From positions 62,001 to 126,000 of the forward strand of contig JAOYTL010000001.1 of the NCBI GenBank assembly GCA_025846845.1: 64,000 nt of DNA, written 5' to 3'. Positions 9,010-17,694 of the stretch are shown piece after piece; the first letter of the stretch is position 1; each line of letters opens with the position of its first letter. Below the pieces are notes generated by a model. It was not told where the DNA came from. It did not search any database and saw only the letters and a list, made by a program, of their open reading frames with translations. Both the position numbers and the translations under genes were made by a program. The DNA comes from Alloboseaceae bacterium BT-24-1. Lineage in GTDB: Bacteria; Pseudomonadota; Alphaproteobacteria; Rhizobiales; Beijerinckiaceae.

Positions 9010-9795
9010 ATGACGATGACTGCCGACACAGGCGACAGGCTTGCGGTCACGGCGGCGAGGAGCCTGCTTGCCCGCTGGGACCGGCAACAGGAGGTCTATA
9101 TCGCCGGCCGGGAGGGGCGGTTCGATGCCATGTTCGAGCTGGTCGACCATGGGCTGCCCGGTAAGATCAGGGTCATAGACCTGTGTTGCGGTCCTGGCTC
9201 GCTCTCGGAACGGGTGCTGTCGCGCTTCCCTGAGGCCGAGGTCCTCGCGGTCGATTTCGATCCGGTCTTGATGCGTCTTGGCCAAGCTGCGTTGGGCGAT
9301 GGCGGTGGGCGCTTGACCTGGCTCGAGACTGATCTGCGCTTGCCGGGCTGGGAAGAAAGAATAGATGGCCCGTTCGATGCCGTCCTTACCACGACGGCGT
9401 TGCACTGGTTCACGCCGCCGCAGCTCACGGCGATTTATCAGGGGCTCGGCAAGCTCATCCGGCCGGGCGGCTTTTTCTTCAACGGCGACCATTTGACCGA
9501 ACGGGATCATCAGCCGGTCTCACGCTCTCTGCTGCGGGAGGCGGCCAAACGGCATGAGGAACGCGTGATGAGCGCGGGCGCCGCCGACAGCTGGAAGGGG
9601 TGGTGGGAGGCCATCGGCACGGAGCCGGCGCTCGCAGAACTGCTGGCGTTGCGAAACGAGCGCTTGGAGCGGAGCGAGACCCTGGCAGAGGTGACCGTCG
9701 CCTTCCACGAGGCGGCGCTCAGGCAGGCTGGCTTCGCAGAGGTCACGCGCATCTGGCAACTCATGGACGACTGCGTGCTCATGGCAGTCAGGTGA
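9010..9795 (+). CDS. class I SAM-dependent methyltransferase
   Basis: 261 residues. SAM-binding motif I is VIDLCCGPGSLSE (about 50-62), the acidic end of strand 2 is LAVDFDPVLM, and a post-II segment FDAVLTTTALHWFTPPQL follows. These place it in the Methyltransf_11/25 group, which methylates small molecules. It follows the ATPase by 35 bases and is probably cotranscribed. Substrate unknown. Confidence 0.8.
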   Translation: MTMTADTGDRLAVTAARSLLARWDRQQEVYIAGREGRFDAMFELVDHGLPGKIRVIDLCCGPGSLSERVLSRFPEAEVLAVDFDPVLMRLGQAALGDGGGRLTWLETDLRLPGWEERIDGPFDAVLTTTALHWFTPPQLTAIYQGLGKLIRPGGFFFNGDHLTERDHQPVSRSLLREAAKRHEERVMSAGAADSWKGWWEAIGTEPALAELLALRNERLERSETLAEVTVAFHEAALRQAGFAEVTRIWQLMDDCVLMAVR

Positions 9796-9911
9796 TATCT
9801 GGCAGCAAGTCCTCCGCAGCACAATCTAAGTCACCCAAGGCGGCGCATCTGGAGCGGAGGCCCGTCGCTGCAGAAAAATGCTTGTGACGGCTAATCTCAA
9901 CGGAGGAAAAG

Positions 9912-10907
9912 ATGAGTGCGAGGGATTGGAGTGATCTGGATTTCGACAAGCCGGGCCGGCAGCTATCCTGGATTCGGATCGGCCATTCCATCACGCGCTC
10001 CGGCTATGGCGTCATTCCTATTCCGGTTGCGGTCTTCAAGAACGGCGAAGGGCCGACGGTCCTGGTGCAGGCGGGCTGCCATGGAGACGAGTATGAGGGG
10101 CAGATTGCGGTTTCTCGGCTGATCAATCAGCTCGATGTCAGCAAGGTTTCAGGGCGCATTATCGCAGTTTCGGCGGCCAATCCGCCGGCCGTCGTCGCGG
10201 GCGCTCGCGTTTCACCCATCGACGAAGGCAATCTGAACCGTCTGTTTCCCGGTGATGAGTTCGGTACGCCAACCCAGCGGATCGCGCATTTCATCCATGA
10301 TGCGGTCCTGCCGATGTGCGACGCGGTCGTCGACATGCATGCTGGCGGCACGTCGATGGAACTGATGATCTATTGCGCCGGCGGCACAAGCGGCGATGCT
10401 GCTCTCGACCGGCGGATGCAGGGCATGCTTGACGCCTTCAACGCCCCCGTTTCCCTGACCTTCAAAGGCATGAGTGGCGGTGGCAATCTGTCACAAGTCG
10501 CTCGCGAGATGGGCATTCCTTCGATCGCAGCCGAACTCGGCGGCGGTGGCGGCGTCAACGTCGAGGCAACCCGCGTTGGAGAGGGGGGCATCTACCGGGT
10601 TCTCGATCATCTCGGCGTGCTGCCGCTCGATGAAAAATGGCGGCGCCCAGACGCGACGCAGCCAATTCGTATCGCCGGAAACCGAGCATATACTTATGTC
10701 TACGATGCTGGTGTCTTTGAGCACCTTCACCCATTAGGCGCGATTGTGGCTGCGGGCGAGGTCGCCGGTTATCTTCACCATCCGGAGAATCCCCAGCGGG
10801 CGCCAGAACCGATCCGTTTCGAGGAAACGGGGCTGCTGTACTGCCGTCGCGCCATCGGCCGGGTCCAGCCTGGCGACTGTGTCGCTCATCTTGCAGTCGC
10901 TGCCTAG
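9912..10907 (+). CDS. succinylglutamate desuccinylase/aspartoacylase-family zinc hydrolase (DoeB-like)
   Basis: 331 residues of the M14-like AstE/AspA family. Zinc ligands are H57 and E60 (GCHGDEYEG) and H143 (VDMHAGG). The general base is E208 (AAELGGGGG). The C-terminal beta domain (FEHLHPLGAIVAAGEVAG) is present, so the protein is complete. Relatives include DoeB, which removes the acetyl group of N-alpha-acetyl-diaminobutyrate, and N-acyl-aspartate hydrolases. It would release an amino acid from an N-acylated substrate brought in by the transporter. A GGAGGA site precedes the ATG. A C-terminal stub of the same family lies at 54022-54400. Confidence 0.85.
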   Translation: MSARDWSDLDFDKPGRQLSWIRIGHSITRSGYGVIPIPVAVFKNGEGPTVLVQAGCHGDEYEGQIAVSRLINQLDVSKVSGRIIAVSAANPPAVVAGARVSPIDEGNLNRLFPGDEFGTPTQRIAHFIHDAVLPMCDAVVDMHAGGTSMELMIYCAGGTSGDAALDRRMQGMLDAFNAPVSLTFKGMSGGGNLSQVAREMGIPSIAAELGGGGGVNVEATRVGEGGIYRVLDHLGVLPLDEKWRRPDATQPIRIAGNRAYTYVYDAGVFEHLHPLGAIVAAGEVAGYLHHPENPQRAPEPIRFEETGLLYCRRAIGRVQPGDCVAHLAVAA

Positions 10908-10925
10908 CGACGATTGAAGCTAGCC

Positions 10926-10959
10926 GGGCCGGTCAGACAGCTGCGGTCTGATGCGGCCC
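10926..10959. terminator. candidate bidirectional terminator hairpin between convergent genes
   Basis: GGGCCG pairs with CGGCCC around an inner stem TCAGAC/GTCTGA, with a 7-base loop (10939-10945). It lies between a gene ending at 10907 (+) and one ending at 11001 (-). No strong U tract follows, so intrinsic termination is inferred from position and stem only. Confidence 0.5.
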
Positions 10960-11000
10960 TGAGCCTCGCTCAATCAAGGTCTCGCTTGCTCTGGCTGCGG

Positions 11001-11825
11001 TCAGCTTTCTGCTGACTTGCCCACAAGCAGGCGTTCAAGACCATAGATCCGATCCAATATCAGCATGGCCAGAAATGTGCCGGCAATGATCAGGACCGAA
11101 GCAGCGCAGGCCGATGGGTCGAGCCCCCAGCTGATTTTCTCGAACAGCCAGACCGGCAGCGTCTTGACGCTGGTCGAGGCGACGAAGATGGCGACTGTCA
11201 ACTCGTCGAAGCTGAGCAGGAAGGCCATGATCCAGGCACCGCTGATCCCAGAGGCCAGCATCGGCAGGGTGATGCGGCGAAAAACCGCCAGCCGCGACGC
11301 GCCCAGTGACTGCGCGGCCTGCGGGATCGATTTGTCGAGGCCTACGATTGCAGCGAGCAGAATGCGCACGACGAAGGGAATCGTCACGATCAAATGGCAG
11401 ACGATCATGGCTGCCACTGTTCCGTTCCAGCCGATCTGGGTCATGAACCGCAGGAAGGTCACGCCGAGAACGATCCCAGGCACGGGGATCGGCGCCAGCA
11501 GCAGGGCGTTGACCGCGTCGCGACCCGGAAACTGGTAGCGCCCGATGGCGAGCACTGCCGGCAGGGCCAGAGCCACTCCCAGCGTCGCGGTGAAGACCGC
11601 TACCTGAATGCTGACCCAGGCGGAGGCGAGGAATTCGCGATCCGCGAAGACACTGCGGAACCAGCGCAGGGAAAGGCCGCTCCATGGCAGAGCGAGATAA
11701 CTCTCCGCGGTGAATGCGACGAGGCTGACGGTGATCAGGGGCGCCATGACGAACGTCACAAGCGCGGTATGAAAGGCAAGGGAGAGCGGTGTGTTGCGGA
11801 GCATCTGGACCTCCCTCAGGCCCAA
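11001..11825 (-). CDS. ABC transporter permease (PotC-like)
   Basis: 274 residues with about six membrane helices and an EAA loop (IPQAAQSLGASRLAVFRRITLPML). It resembles the second permease of spermidine/putrescine-type importers (PotC/YdcV). Its start overlaps the end of the first permease by 10 bases, and it is the last gene of a minus-strand operon that begins near 17291. Confidence 0.88.
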   Translation of the reverse strand: MGLREVQMLRNTPLSLAFHTALVTFVMAPLITVSLVAFTAESYLALPWSGLSLRWFRSVFADREFLASAWVSIQVAVFTATLGVALALPAVLAIGRYQFPGRDAVNALLLAPIPVPGIVLGVTFLRFMTQIGWNGTVAAMIVCHLIVTIPFVVRILLAAIVGLDKSIPQAAQSLGASRLAVFRRITLPMLASGISGAWIMAFLLSFDELTVAIFVASTSVKTLPVWLFEKISWGLDPSACAASVLIIAGTFLAMLILDRIYGLERLLVGKSAES

Positions 11826-12676
11826 CGCTGGATGCGCCGCTCGATCAGGCGATTGTAGAGCATCAGGGAACCAAGGCTGATGATGAGGAGAAAGAGCGCG
11901 ATCGTGGCGCCGAGCGGCCAGTTCAGCGTGCTCATGAATTCGTCGTAGACGGCGGTGGAGACGACCTTGAAACGGCGCCCGCCGAGGATGGCCGGCGTGG
12001 CGAAGGCGCTGGCCGCGAGCGAGAACACCACCATGGTGCCGGAGAGGATGCCGGGGAGTGCCGTCGGCAGGATGATACGGAAGAACACCTGACGGCGAGA
12101 GGCACCCAGCGAGAAGGCGGCGTGCACCACCGAGCTCTTCTGCTTCTGCAGTGAGGTCCAGATCGGAATGACCATGAAGGGCAGCAGAACATGCGTGAGG
12201 CCGATCACGATGGCCGGCGCCGAATAGAGGAAGCGGATCGGATCCTCGGTCACGCCGGCAGCCATCAGCGCCGAGTTGAGCACGCCCTGATTACCGAGCA
12301 GGATCAGCCAGCCGAGGGTCCGTACCACCAGCGAGATCAGCAGCGGCCCGAGAATGACGAGCAGGAAGATCGTGCGCCAAGGCGAGCGCATCCGATAGAG
12401 CACATAGGCTTCGGGCATCCCCAGAAGCAGGGTCACCAGCGCCGTCGTGACGCCGATAAACAGGGTGTTGAAGAAGAGCTGTTGGTAGTAGCCGTCGAAG
12501 ATCACGGCGGCGTAGTTCGCCCAACTCAAGTCGGGCACGATGCCGACGCCGGCCTTGAAGGAATAGGCGCTGAGCATCATTACCAGCGCCAGCGGCAGCA
12601 GGAAGAAGACGGCGAACAAGGCGACTGCGGGCACGCACATCAGCAATGGCCACGCCTGGGCGCGCGACAGGCTCAT
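11816..12676 (-). CDS. ABC transporter permease (PotB-like)
   Basis: 286 residues from the ATG at 12676. The open frame extends upstream, but only MSLSRAQAWPLLMC looks like a real N-terminus, and this start overlaps the ATPase stop by 4 bases (ATGA). The first membrane helix is followed by a periplasmic loop, and the EAA loop reads AAFSLGASRRQVFFRIILPTALPG. It pairs with the PotC-like permease to form the channel. Confidence 0.88.
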   Translation of the reverse strand: MSLSRAQAWPLLMCVPAVALFAVFFLLPLALVMMLSAYSFKAGVGIVPDLSWANYAAVIFDGYYQQLFFNTLFIGVTTALVTLLLGMPEAYVLYRMRSPWRTIFLLVILGPLLISLVVRTLGWLILLGNQGVLNSALMAAGVTEDPIRFLYSAPAIVIGLTHVLLPFMVIPIWTSLQKQKSSVVHAAFSLGASRRQVFFRIILPTALPGILSGTMVVFSLAASAFATPAILGGRRFKVVSTAVYDEFMSTLNWPLGATIALFLLIISLGSLMLYNRLIERRIQRWA

Positions 12677-13728
12677 TGGCCATCTCCCGGGATCAGCGCG
12701 GCATGCCCGGGCTCCCAGCGCAGGTGCACTGCGCTGCCTTCGACCTTGTCCGAGGCGCTGCGATTCTGCTCCGCTACCAGGACGGTGCCGAACTGCGCGA
12801 CTTTGATCTGATAGAGCCAGCTCGCGCCGAGAAAAATCCGGGTTGCGACGACGCCCGAGAGATAGGCCTCCTCCGGACCGCAGAAGGCCATTTTCTCCGG
12901 CCGCACGCAAAGCAGCGCGCCTCGCTCGCCGAGCGCAGCCGAAACGTCCGGTCCGCCTGATTGGGCGATGCGCGACCAGTCGATCGCTCCCGACGATGCG
13001 GCGATGTCGAACAGATTGGCCTTGCCGAGGAAGCCGGCGACGAAGGGCGTTTCGGGACGCTCATAACCTTGATAGGGCGCATCGAGCTGGACGATACGGC
13101 CGCCATGCATCACCGCAATGCGGTCGCTGAGCGCCATGGCCTCGTTCTGGTCGTGGGTCACGAGAATGGTCGTGATGCCGAGTTCGCGTTGCAGCAGCTT
13201 GAGCTCGATCTGCATGTCCTCGCGCAGCTTCGCGTCGAGATTGGAGAGCGGCTCGTCGAGCAGGAGGATCTTGGGCTCGATCACCAGTGCACGTGCCAAG
13301 GCGACGCGCTGTTGCTGGCCGCCGGACAGCTCCTTGGGATAGCGTCCGGCGAGCGTTTCGAGATGAACCTGCTCCAGCGCGCGGCGCACCCTGGCGTCGC
13401 GGGTCGCTTTCGGCACCCGGCGCATATCCAGGCCGAAGCCGACATTGTCGGCCACGGTCATGTGAGGGAATAGCGCATAGTTCTGGAACACGATGCCGAT
13501 GTCGCGCTTGTTGACCGGCACATCGACGATGTCGACGCCATCGACGGAGATCGATCCGGCGCTGGGCTCCTGGAAGCCGGCGATCATGTGCAGGGTTGTC
13601 GTCTTGCCGCAGCCAGACGGCCCGAGCAGGCTGACGAATTCGCCGCGCTCGACGGAAAGGCTCAAGCCGTCTACGGCGACGAAACTGCTGAAATGTTTGA
13701 CGAGCCCGTCAAGTTCGAGAAATGCCAT
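12673..13728 (-). CDS. ABC transporter ATP-binding protein (PotA-like)
   Basis: 351 residues from the ATG at 13728 (MAFLELDGLVKHF). Walker A GPSGCGKTT, Q loop VFQNYALFPH, signature LSGGQQQRVALARAL, Walker B ILLLDEPLSNLDA and switch ITTILVTHDQNEAMALSD are all intact. The C-terminal TOBE domain (about 280-351) is typical of PotA/FbpC/CysA ATPases. An upstream extension of the frame overlaps the intergenic region before the binding-protein gene and is not needed. Confidence 0.92.
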   Translation of the reverse strand: MAFLELDGLVKHFSSFVAVDGLSLSVERGEFVSLLGPSGCGKTTTLHMIAGFQEPSAGSISVDGVDIVDVPVNKRDIGIVFQNYALFPHMTVADNVGFGLDMRRVPKATRDARVRRALEQVHLETLAGRYPKELSGGQQQRVALARALVIEPKILLLDEPLSNLDAKLREDMQIELKLLQRELGITTILVTHDQNEAMALSDRIAVMHGGRIVQLDAPYQGYERPETPFVAGFLGKANLFDIAASSGAIDWSRIAQSGGPDVSAALGERGALLCVRPEKMAFCGPEEAYLSGVVATRIFLGASWLYQIKVAQFGTVLVAEQNRSASDKVEGSAVHLRWEPGHAALIPGDGQ

Positions 13729-13768
13729 GGTGATGGTCGCCCTTTTCCTAGGGTTTAGCCGCGGCGAC

Positions 13769-14800
13769 CTAGCGCTCGACTTCACGCGCCCAGCGCCGCG
13801 CCCATTCCTCGCGGTTGGCCTGGACCTTCTTCGCATCGAGCTCGACGAGCGTGCGTAGGCGCGCCGTATCAACGATCAGGCCTGACGGGTCGTCGACAGT
13901 GAGCCCCTTGAGCGTCGGCCCGCCGGCGAACGCCGTCGCATAGAGCTTCTGGGCTTCGGTGCCTGTCATCACCTCGATCAGCTTGCGGGCATTCTCGGGG
14001 TTCTTCGAGCCCTTGACGATGCAGAGATATGACACGCCGGCCAGCGCTCCTTCCTTCGGGAACACGAACTCGATTGGAAGGCCGGTATCGGCCAGCAGCT
14101 TGACGCGGTTGTTGTTCCAGACGGTCAGCGCGATCTCGCCGGTCTGGAACAGCTCGGGGATCTTCGAAGTCGAATCGACGAAGGCGACGACGTTGGGCGC
14201 GACCTTCTTCATCGCCGCGATGCCAGGCTCAATATTATCCTCGCTTCCGCCGTTCGCCTTGGCGAGCATGGCCAGCGTTGCCAGGCCATAGCCGTTGCTG
14301 ATCGTCGCAACCGCAATGCGGTTCTTGAATTCCGGCCGGGCGAGGTCGTTCCACGACGTCGGCGCTGACCAGGGCTTCTGCTCAAAGACCTTCGGATTAT
14401 AGGCCAGGCCGATCGCATTGAGGCCGAAGCCGACGGCCTGACCTCCGATTACCGCCTCCGGCACGAAGGTATCGAGGAAGGCTTTCGGCAGGTCGGCGCA
14501 GAAGCCGAGCGAGACGGCCTGTGCCATGATGGCGTCGTCGAGCATGACGACATCGAGTTCCTGATTGCCCTGCTGGGCCTGCAGCCGCGCCAGATGATGG
14601 GCCGAAGCGCCGGCGACGTTCTTGACCTCGATGCTACTGGCTTTTTCAAAGGCGGGGAGGATCCGCTCGTTCAGGGCGCTCATCGTCGTGCTGCTGGTGC
14701 TGCCGAGCACGACCTTGCCCTGGGCTTGGGCCTGCGCCGCGACGAGGCTCAGGCCGCCAGCGGCGAGTGCGCTGAAAAGCTTCGATCCGAAATTCGTCAT
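13769..14800 (-). CDS. ABC transporter substrate-binding protein (spermidine/putrescine/iron family)
   Basis: 343 residues from the ATG at 14800, which has GGAGGGG seven bases upstream. A Sec signal peptide (cleavage near AQAQGK, about residue 26) leads to an SBP_bac_8/PotD-type fold (VVLGSTSSTTMSALNERILPAFEK; LDVVMLDDAIM; GLAYNPKVF). It stands between the ATPase and a C-N lyase gene, so the ligand may be the lyase substrate: an amino-polycarboxylate or polyamine-like compound. The ligand assignment is inference. Confidence 0.87.
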   Translation of the reverse strand: MTNFGSKLFSALAAGGLSLVAAQAQAQGKVVLGSTSSTTMSALNERILPAFEKASSIEVKNVAGASAHHLARLQAQQGNQELDVVMLDDAIMAQAVSLGFCADLPKAFLDTFVPEAVIGGQAVGFGLNAIGLAYNPKVFEQKPWSAPTSWNDLARPEFKNRIAVATISNGYGLATLAMLAKANGGSEDNIEPGIAAMKKVAPNVVAFVDSTSKIPELFQTGEIALTVWNNNRVKLLADTGLPIEFVFPKEGALAGVSYLCIVKGSKNPENARKLIEVMTGTEAQKLYATAFAGGPTLKGLTVDDPSGLIVDTARLRTLVELDAKKVQANREEWARRWAREVER

Positions 14801-14843
14801 GATCCCCTCCTTCTTGTTGTGTTGAGCCTTGCGCCCGCGTCGG

Positions 14844-16241
14844 TCAGGGGCGGGCATGTGGGCGGGCGGCTTGGGTGAGGCGCAGCCTGACCTCCGACTC
14901 GGTCATCAGTTGCTCACGAATGGCGACATCGACGAAGGCTATGCCTTCGCGCTCCGCTTCCTGGACAATGCGCGTCACGCCCGCATAGCCGATATCGGCG
15001 AGGAACAGACTGGCGATCGCCGGGGAATTGCGCAGATTGAGATAGGACCGCTCGTCGCGGGCCTCGACTCCCTTCAGGCAACGCTCGTTGAAGAGCGCAT
15101 AGGAGGCGCTCATCAGATTGCACGCCTCGAACAGCGCCCGCGCCATCGCCGGTTCAAAATGGTTGATCTCGAACTGTCCGTGCAAGACAGCGAGCGCGGT
15201 CGTCGTGTCATGTCCCTGGACGACGAAGGCGACCTGCTGCGCCAGCATGGGCATGACCGGATTGACCTTGCCCGGCATGATCGAGGAGCCGGCCTGGACC
15301 CTGGGAAGGGAAATTTCGCCGAGCCCGCTATCCGGCGAGCTCGCAAGCAGCTCAAGATCAGCGCCGATGCGCGCCACGATCTGGCTGCAAGTCCGCAGCT
15401 CGGCGGAGAAGCGGCCGAGCTCGTCGGCATTCTGCAGACCGTCGAAGAAGTTGTCGGAGAGGCGGACCCGGTTTCCATAGGCGCGAGAGAGGGCATCTGC
15501 GATCCGCTCGCGATAGCCCGGTGCGGCGCCCAGCCCGGTGCCGATCGCGGTCGCGCCCAGCGGCACTTCGAGAAGGGCCTCCCGCCGTGCCTCCAATGCC
15601 GCGCGAGCGCGGCCGATCGCGCTGGCATAGCCCCCGAAGGCCTGCCCGAGTGTCATTGGCTGGGCCGACTGCATACAGGTGCGGCCGACCCGAAGCACGT
15701 TTGCGAAGCTCGATGCCTTGTCGGCCAGAGTGAGCTGCATCGCGACCAGAACCTCGGCCAGCCGGGCTGACATGGCATGCAGCGCGAGCTTCAGGGCGGT
15801 CGGATAGACGTCGTTGGTCGACTGGCTGAGGTTGACGTGGTCGTTCGGGTTGAGCGCTGCATAGGAGCCGCGCGGTTGCCCCATGATCTCCAGGGCGCGG
15901 TTCGCGATCACCTCATTGACGTTCATGTTCGTCGAGGTGCCGCCCGAGCCTTCCAGCAATTCGACCACGCACTGGTCGTGGTGCTGTCCAGCGATGAGCT
16001 CGTCGCAGGCGGCTACGATCGCTCGCGCCCGGACATCGTTCAGCAGACCAAGCGCATGATTGGCCTCGGCCGCTGCCTTCTTGACGATGGCGAGCGCCCG
16101 AATGAAATCCGGAAATGCACCAAGGGCGGCGCTGGATGGAAAGTTGCCGAGAGCGCGAGAGGTATTGGCGCCGTAGAGGCGGTCGGCCGGAATCTCGACC
16201 GGTCCAAGCGAATCCTCCTCGACCCTGACGGCGTGCCGCAT
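14844..16241 (-). CDS. aspartase/fumarase-superfamily C-N or C-O lyase
   Basis: 465 residues, the normal length. Superfamily regions are all present: GSGGTSTNMNVNEV (98-111), LSQSTNDVYPTA (138-149) and the flexible catalytic signature GSSIMPGKVNP (318-328) with the nucleophilic serine. In the segment VGRTCMQSAQPMTLGQ, C189 stands where fumarase has His and E. coli aspartase has Gln, so a plain AspA or FumC label is unsafe. Encoded 43 bases upstream of a PotD-like gene and next to an MmgE/PrpD operon, it may cleave an N-substituted aspartate to fumarate. Aspartase remains the fallback call. Confidence 0.8.
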   Translation of the reverse strand: MRHAVRVEEDSLGPVEIPADRLYGANTSRALGNFPSSAALGAFPDFIRALAIVKKAAAEANHALGLLNDVRARAIVAACDELIAGQHHDQCVVELLEGSGGTSTNMNVNEVIANRALEIMGQPRGSYAALNPNDHVNLSQSTNDVYPTALKLALHAMSARLAEVLVAMQLTLADKASSFANVLRVGRTCMQSAQPMTLGQAFGGYASAIGRARAALEARREALLEVPLGATAIGTGLGAAPGYRERIADALSRAYGNRVRLSDNFFDGLQNADELGRFSAELRTCSQIVARIGADLELLASSPDSGLGEISLPRVQAGSSIMPGKVNPVMPMLAQQVAFVVQGHDTTTALAVLHGQFEINHFEPAMARALFEACNLMSASYALFNERCLKGVEARDERSYLNLRNSPAIASLFLADIGYAGVTRIVQEAEREGIAFVDVAIREQLMTESEVRLRLTQAARPHARP

Positions 16242-16313
16242 CGCAATCTCACGGTTAAATCCTGATCACGTTGGAATGCCATGAGCCTGCTCTATGAATA
16301 ACAGAGAAAAATC

Positions 16314-17291
16314 TTATGAAGCGATCTCCAGCTTCTGGCTGAGCCAGGGATGAAGCGAAGCCAGGCGATCAAGACCGTTCTTGCGGATGGCGCGCGCTGC
16401 CAGAGTTGCGATATCCCGGGGCAGGTTCCCGAGTTCGCCGCGACGGAAGACCAGATAGATCGAGCGGAATCGTCCCGGATCGAGCGGGGCGAAAACGAAA
16501 TCCTCGATCGGCTTGGAGGCCGAGAGAAAGCAGACTGGTGTCGAGATGCTCCAGCCCGCGCCAGCCCGCACACAGTCAAACAAGGCGTCCGAGACGTCGA
16601 GTTCGAACACTCTGGGTAGCTTGACCCGCAAACGGCGCAGATGCTGCTCGATCTGCTGGCCGATATGGGAGTGGCTGCTATAGCGGATGAGCGGCGCCTC
16701 TTCGGCCAGCACATGCAGCGGAGCGCCTTGCAGATGCGTCAGCGAGCGCGGCAAAACCACGATAAAGGGCTCGCGCAGCACCTCGTAGCGCTCGACATCA
16801 TCTGTTTCTTCCATCGCGTCGGAACTGATGACGAGGTCGGCGCGCCGATCGAGCAGGGCATTGCGCTGATCGGGAGAAAGACCCGCCCAGATCGAGAGCG
16901 ACTGCGCCAGCGGGTCCAGATGCTGCACCAAATCGGCGGCGATCAACCCGATCACGCTGTCGACCACGCCGATCCGCAACTCGGCATAGTTGTCACGAGC
17001 TGCGCGGCGCACATCGCGCGCCATCTCATAGGCCGCGGCGATGAGGCGCTGCGAGTTCGTCAGCAAGACCCTGCCGGCCGGCGTCAACTGGATCGGCCGT
17101 ATGCTTCGGTCGTAGATCGGGGAGCCGACGGATTTTTCTAGAGTCGCGATGATGTGCGACACGGCCGGCTGGGTCACTCCAAAGCGCAGCGCGGTCTCGG
17201 TCATGCTGCCGGTTTGCACAGTGTCGAGGAAAACTTCGAGATGACGCAGGTCATATGCGAAGCCGCTGCGCGGATTGGGTTTGCTCTTCAT
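16314..17291 (-). CDS. LysR-family transcriptional regulator
   Basis: 325 residues from the ATG at 17291 (GGAG ten bases upstream); in-frame starts at 17318 and 17324 lack a good site. The N-terminal winged helix reads LRHLEVFLDTVQTGSMTETALRFGVTQPAVSHIIATLEK, followed by the effector-binding domain. It is divergent from the oxidase operon starting at 17392 and codirectional with the lyase and transporter genes. It probably controls both from the 100-base intergenic gap, responding to a pathway intermediate. Confidence 0.88.
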   Translation of the reverse strand: MKSKPNPRSGFAYDLRHLEVFLDTVQTGSMTETALRFGVTQPAVSHIIATLEKSVGSPIYDRSIRPIQLTPAGRVLLTNSQRLIAAAYEMARDVRRAARDNYAELRIGVVDSVIGLIAADLVQHLDPLAQSLSIWAGLSPDQRNALLDRRADLVISSDAMEETDDVERYEVLREPFIVVLPRSLTHLQGAPLHVLAEEAPLIRYSSHSHIGQQIEQHLRRLRVKLPRVFELDVSDALFDCVRAGAGWSISTPVCFLSASKPIEDFVFAPLDPGRFRSIYLVFRRGELGNLPRDIATLAARAIRKNGLDRLASLHPWLSQKLEIAS

Positions 17292-17391
17292 CTGCGGTCT
17301 CCGCTCACGTTTCTGCATTAGCAATTGTTATCTTCAAGATAAAGAACACGTCAGTGATGGTGGAGCCGTCACGGAGAGGAAGGGATCACCG

Positions 17392-17694
17392 ATGGCCGAG
17401 CGAGGTCAGCTCTTGGCGCGGGTTCAGGAGAAGGACCGGATGCCGCTGTCCTTTCGAGTGGATGGACGAGAGGTTCTCGCGCTCGAGGGCGATACCGTGC
17501 TGACTGCGGTCCTGCTCGCTGGTATCCGTTTGCGTGAATCCGAATTCGGGGACGGACCACGCTCTGGGTTTTGCCTGATGCGCGCGTGCCAGGATTGCTG
17601 GATGTGGACCGACCACAATGACCGCATCCAGGCCTGCGCGACCTTCGTCAACCAGGGCATGGTCCTTTCGACGCGAAATCCCGAGCTGACATGA
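17392..17694 (+). CDS. (2Fe-2S)-binding gamma subunit of amine/opine oxidase, second module
   Basis: 100 residues from the ATG at 17392, preceded by GGAAGGG. The frame is open further upstream but into the regulatory gap. The core is MPLSFRVDGREVLALEGDTVLTAVLLAGIRL, then CLMRACQDC and RIQAC in the spacing C-x4-C-x2-C-x12-C, which binds one [2Fe-2S] cluster. It overlaps the alpha-subunit start by 4 bases. The intact length here shows how much of the copy at the left window edge is missing. Confidence 0.9.
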   Translation: MAERGQLLARVQEKDRMPLSFRVDGREVLALEGDTVLTAVLLAGIRLRESEFGDGPRSGFCLMRACQDCWMWTDHNDRIQACATFVNQGMVLSTRNPELT

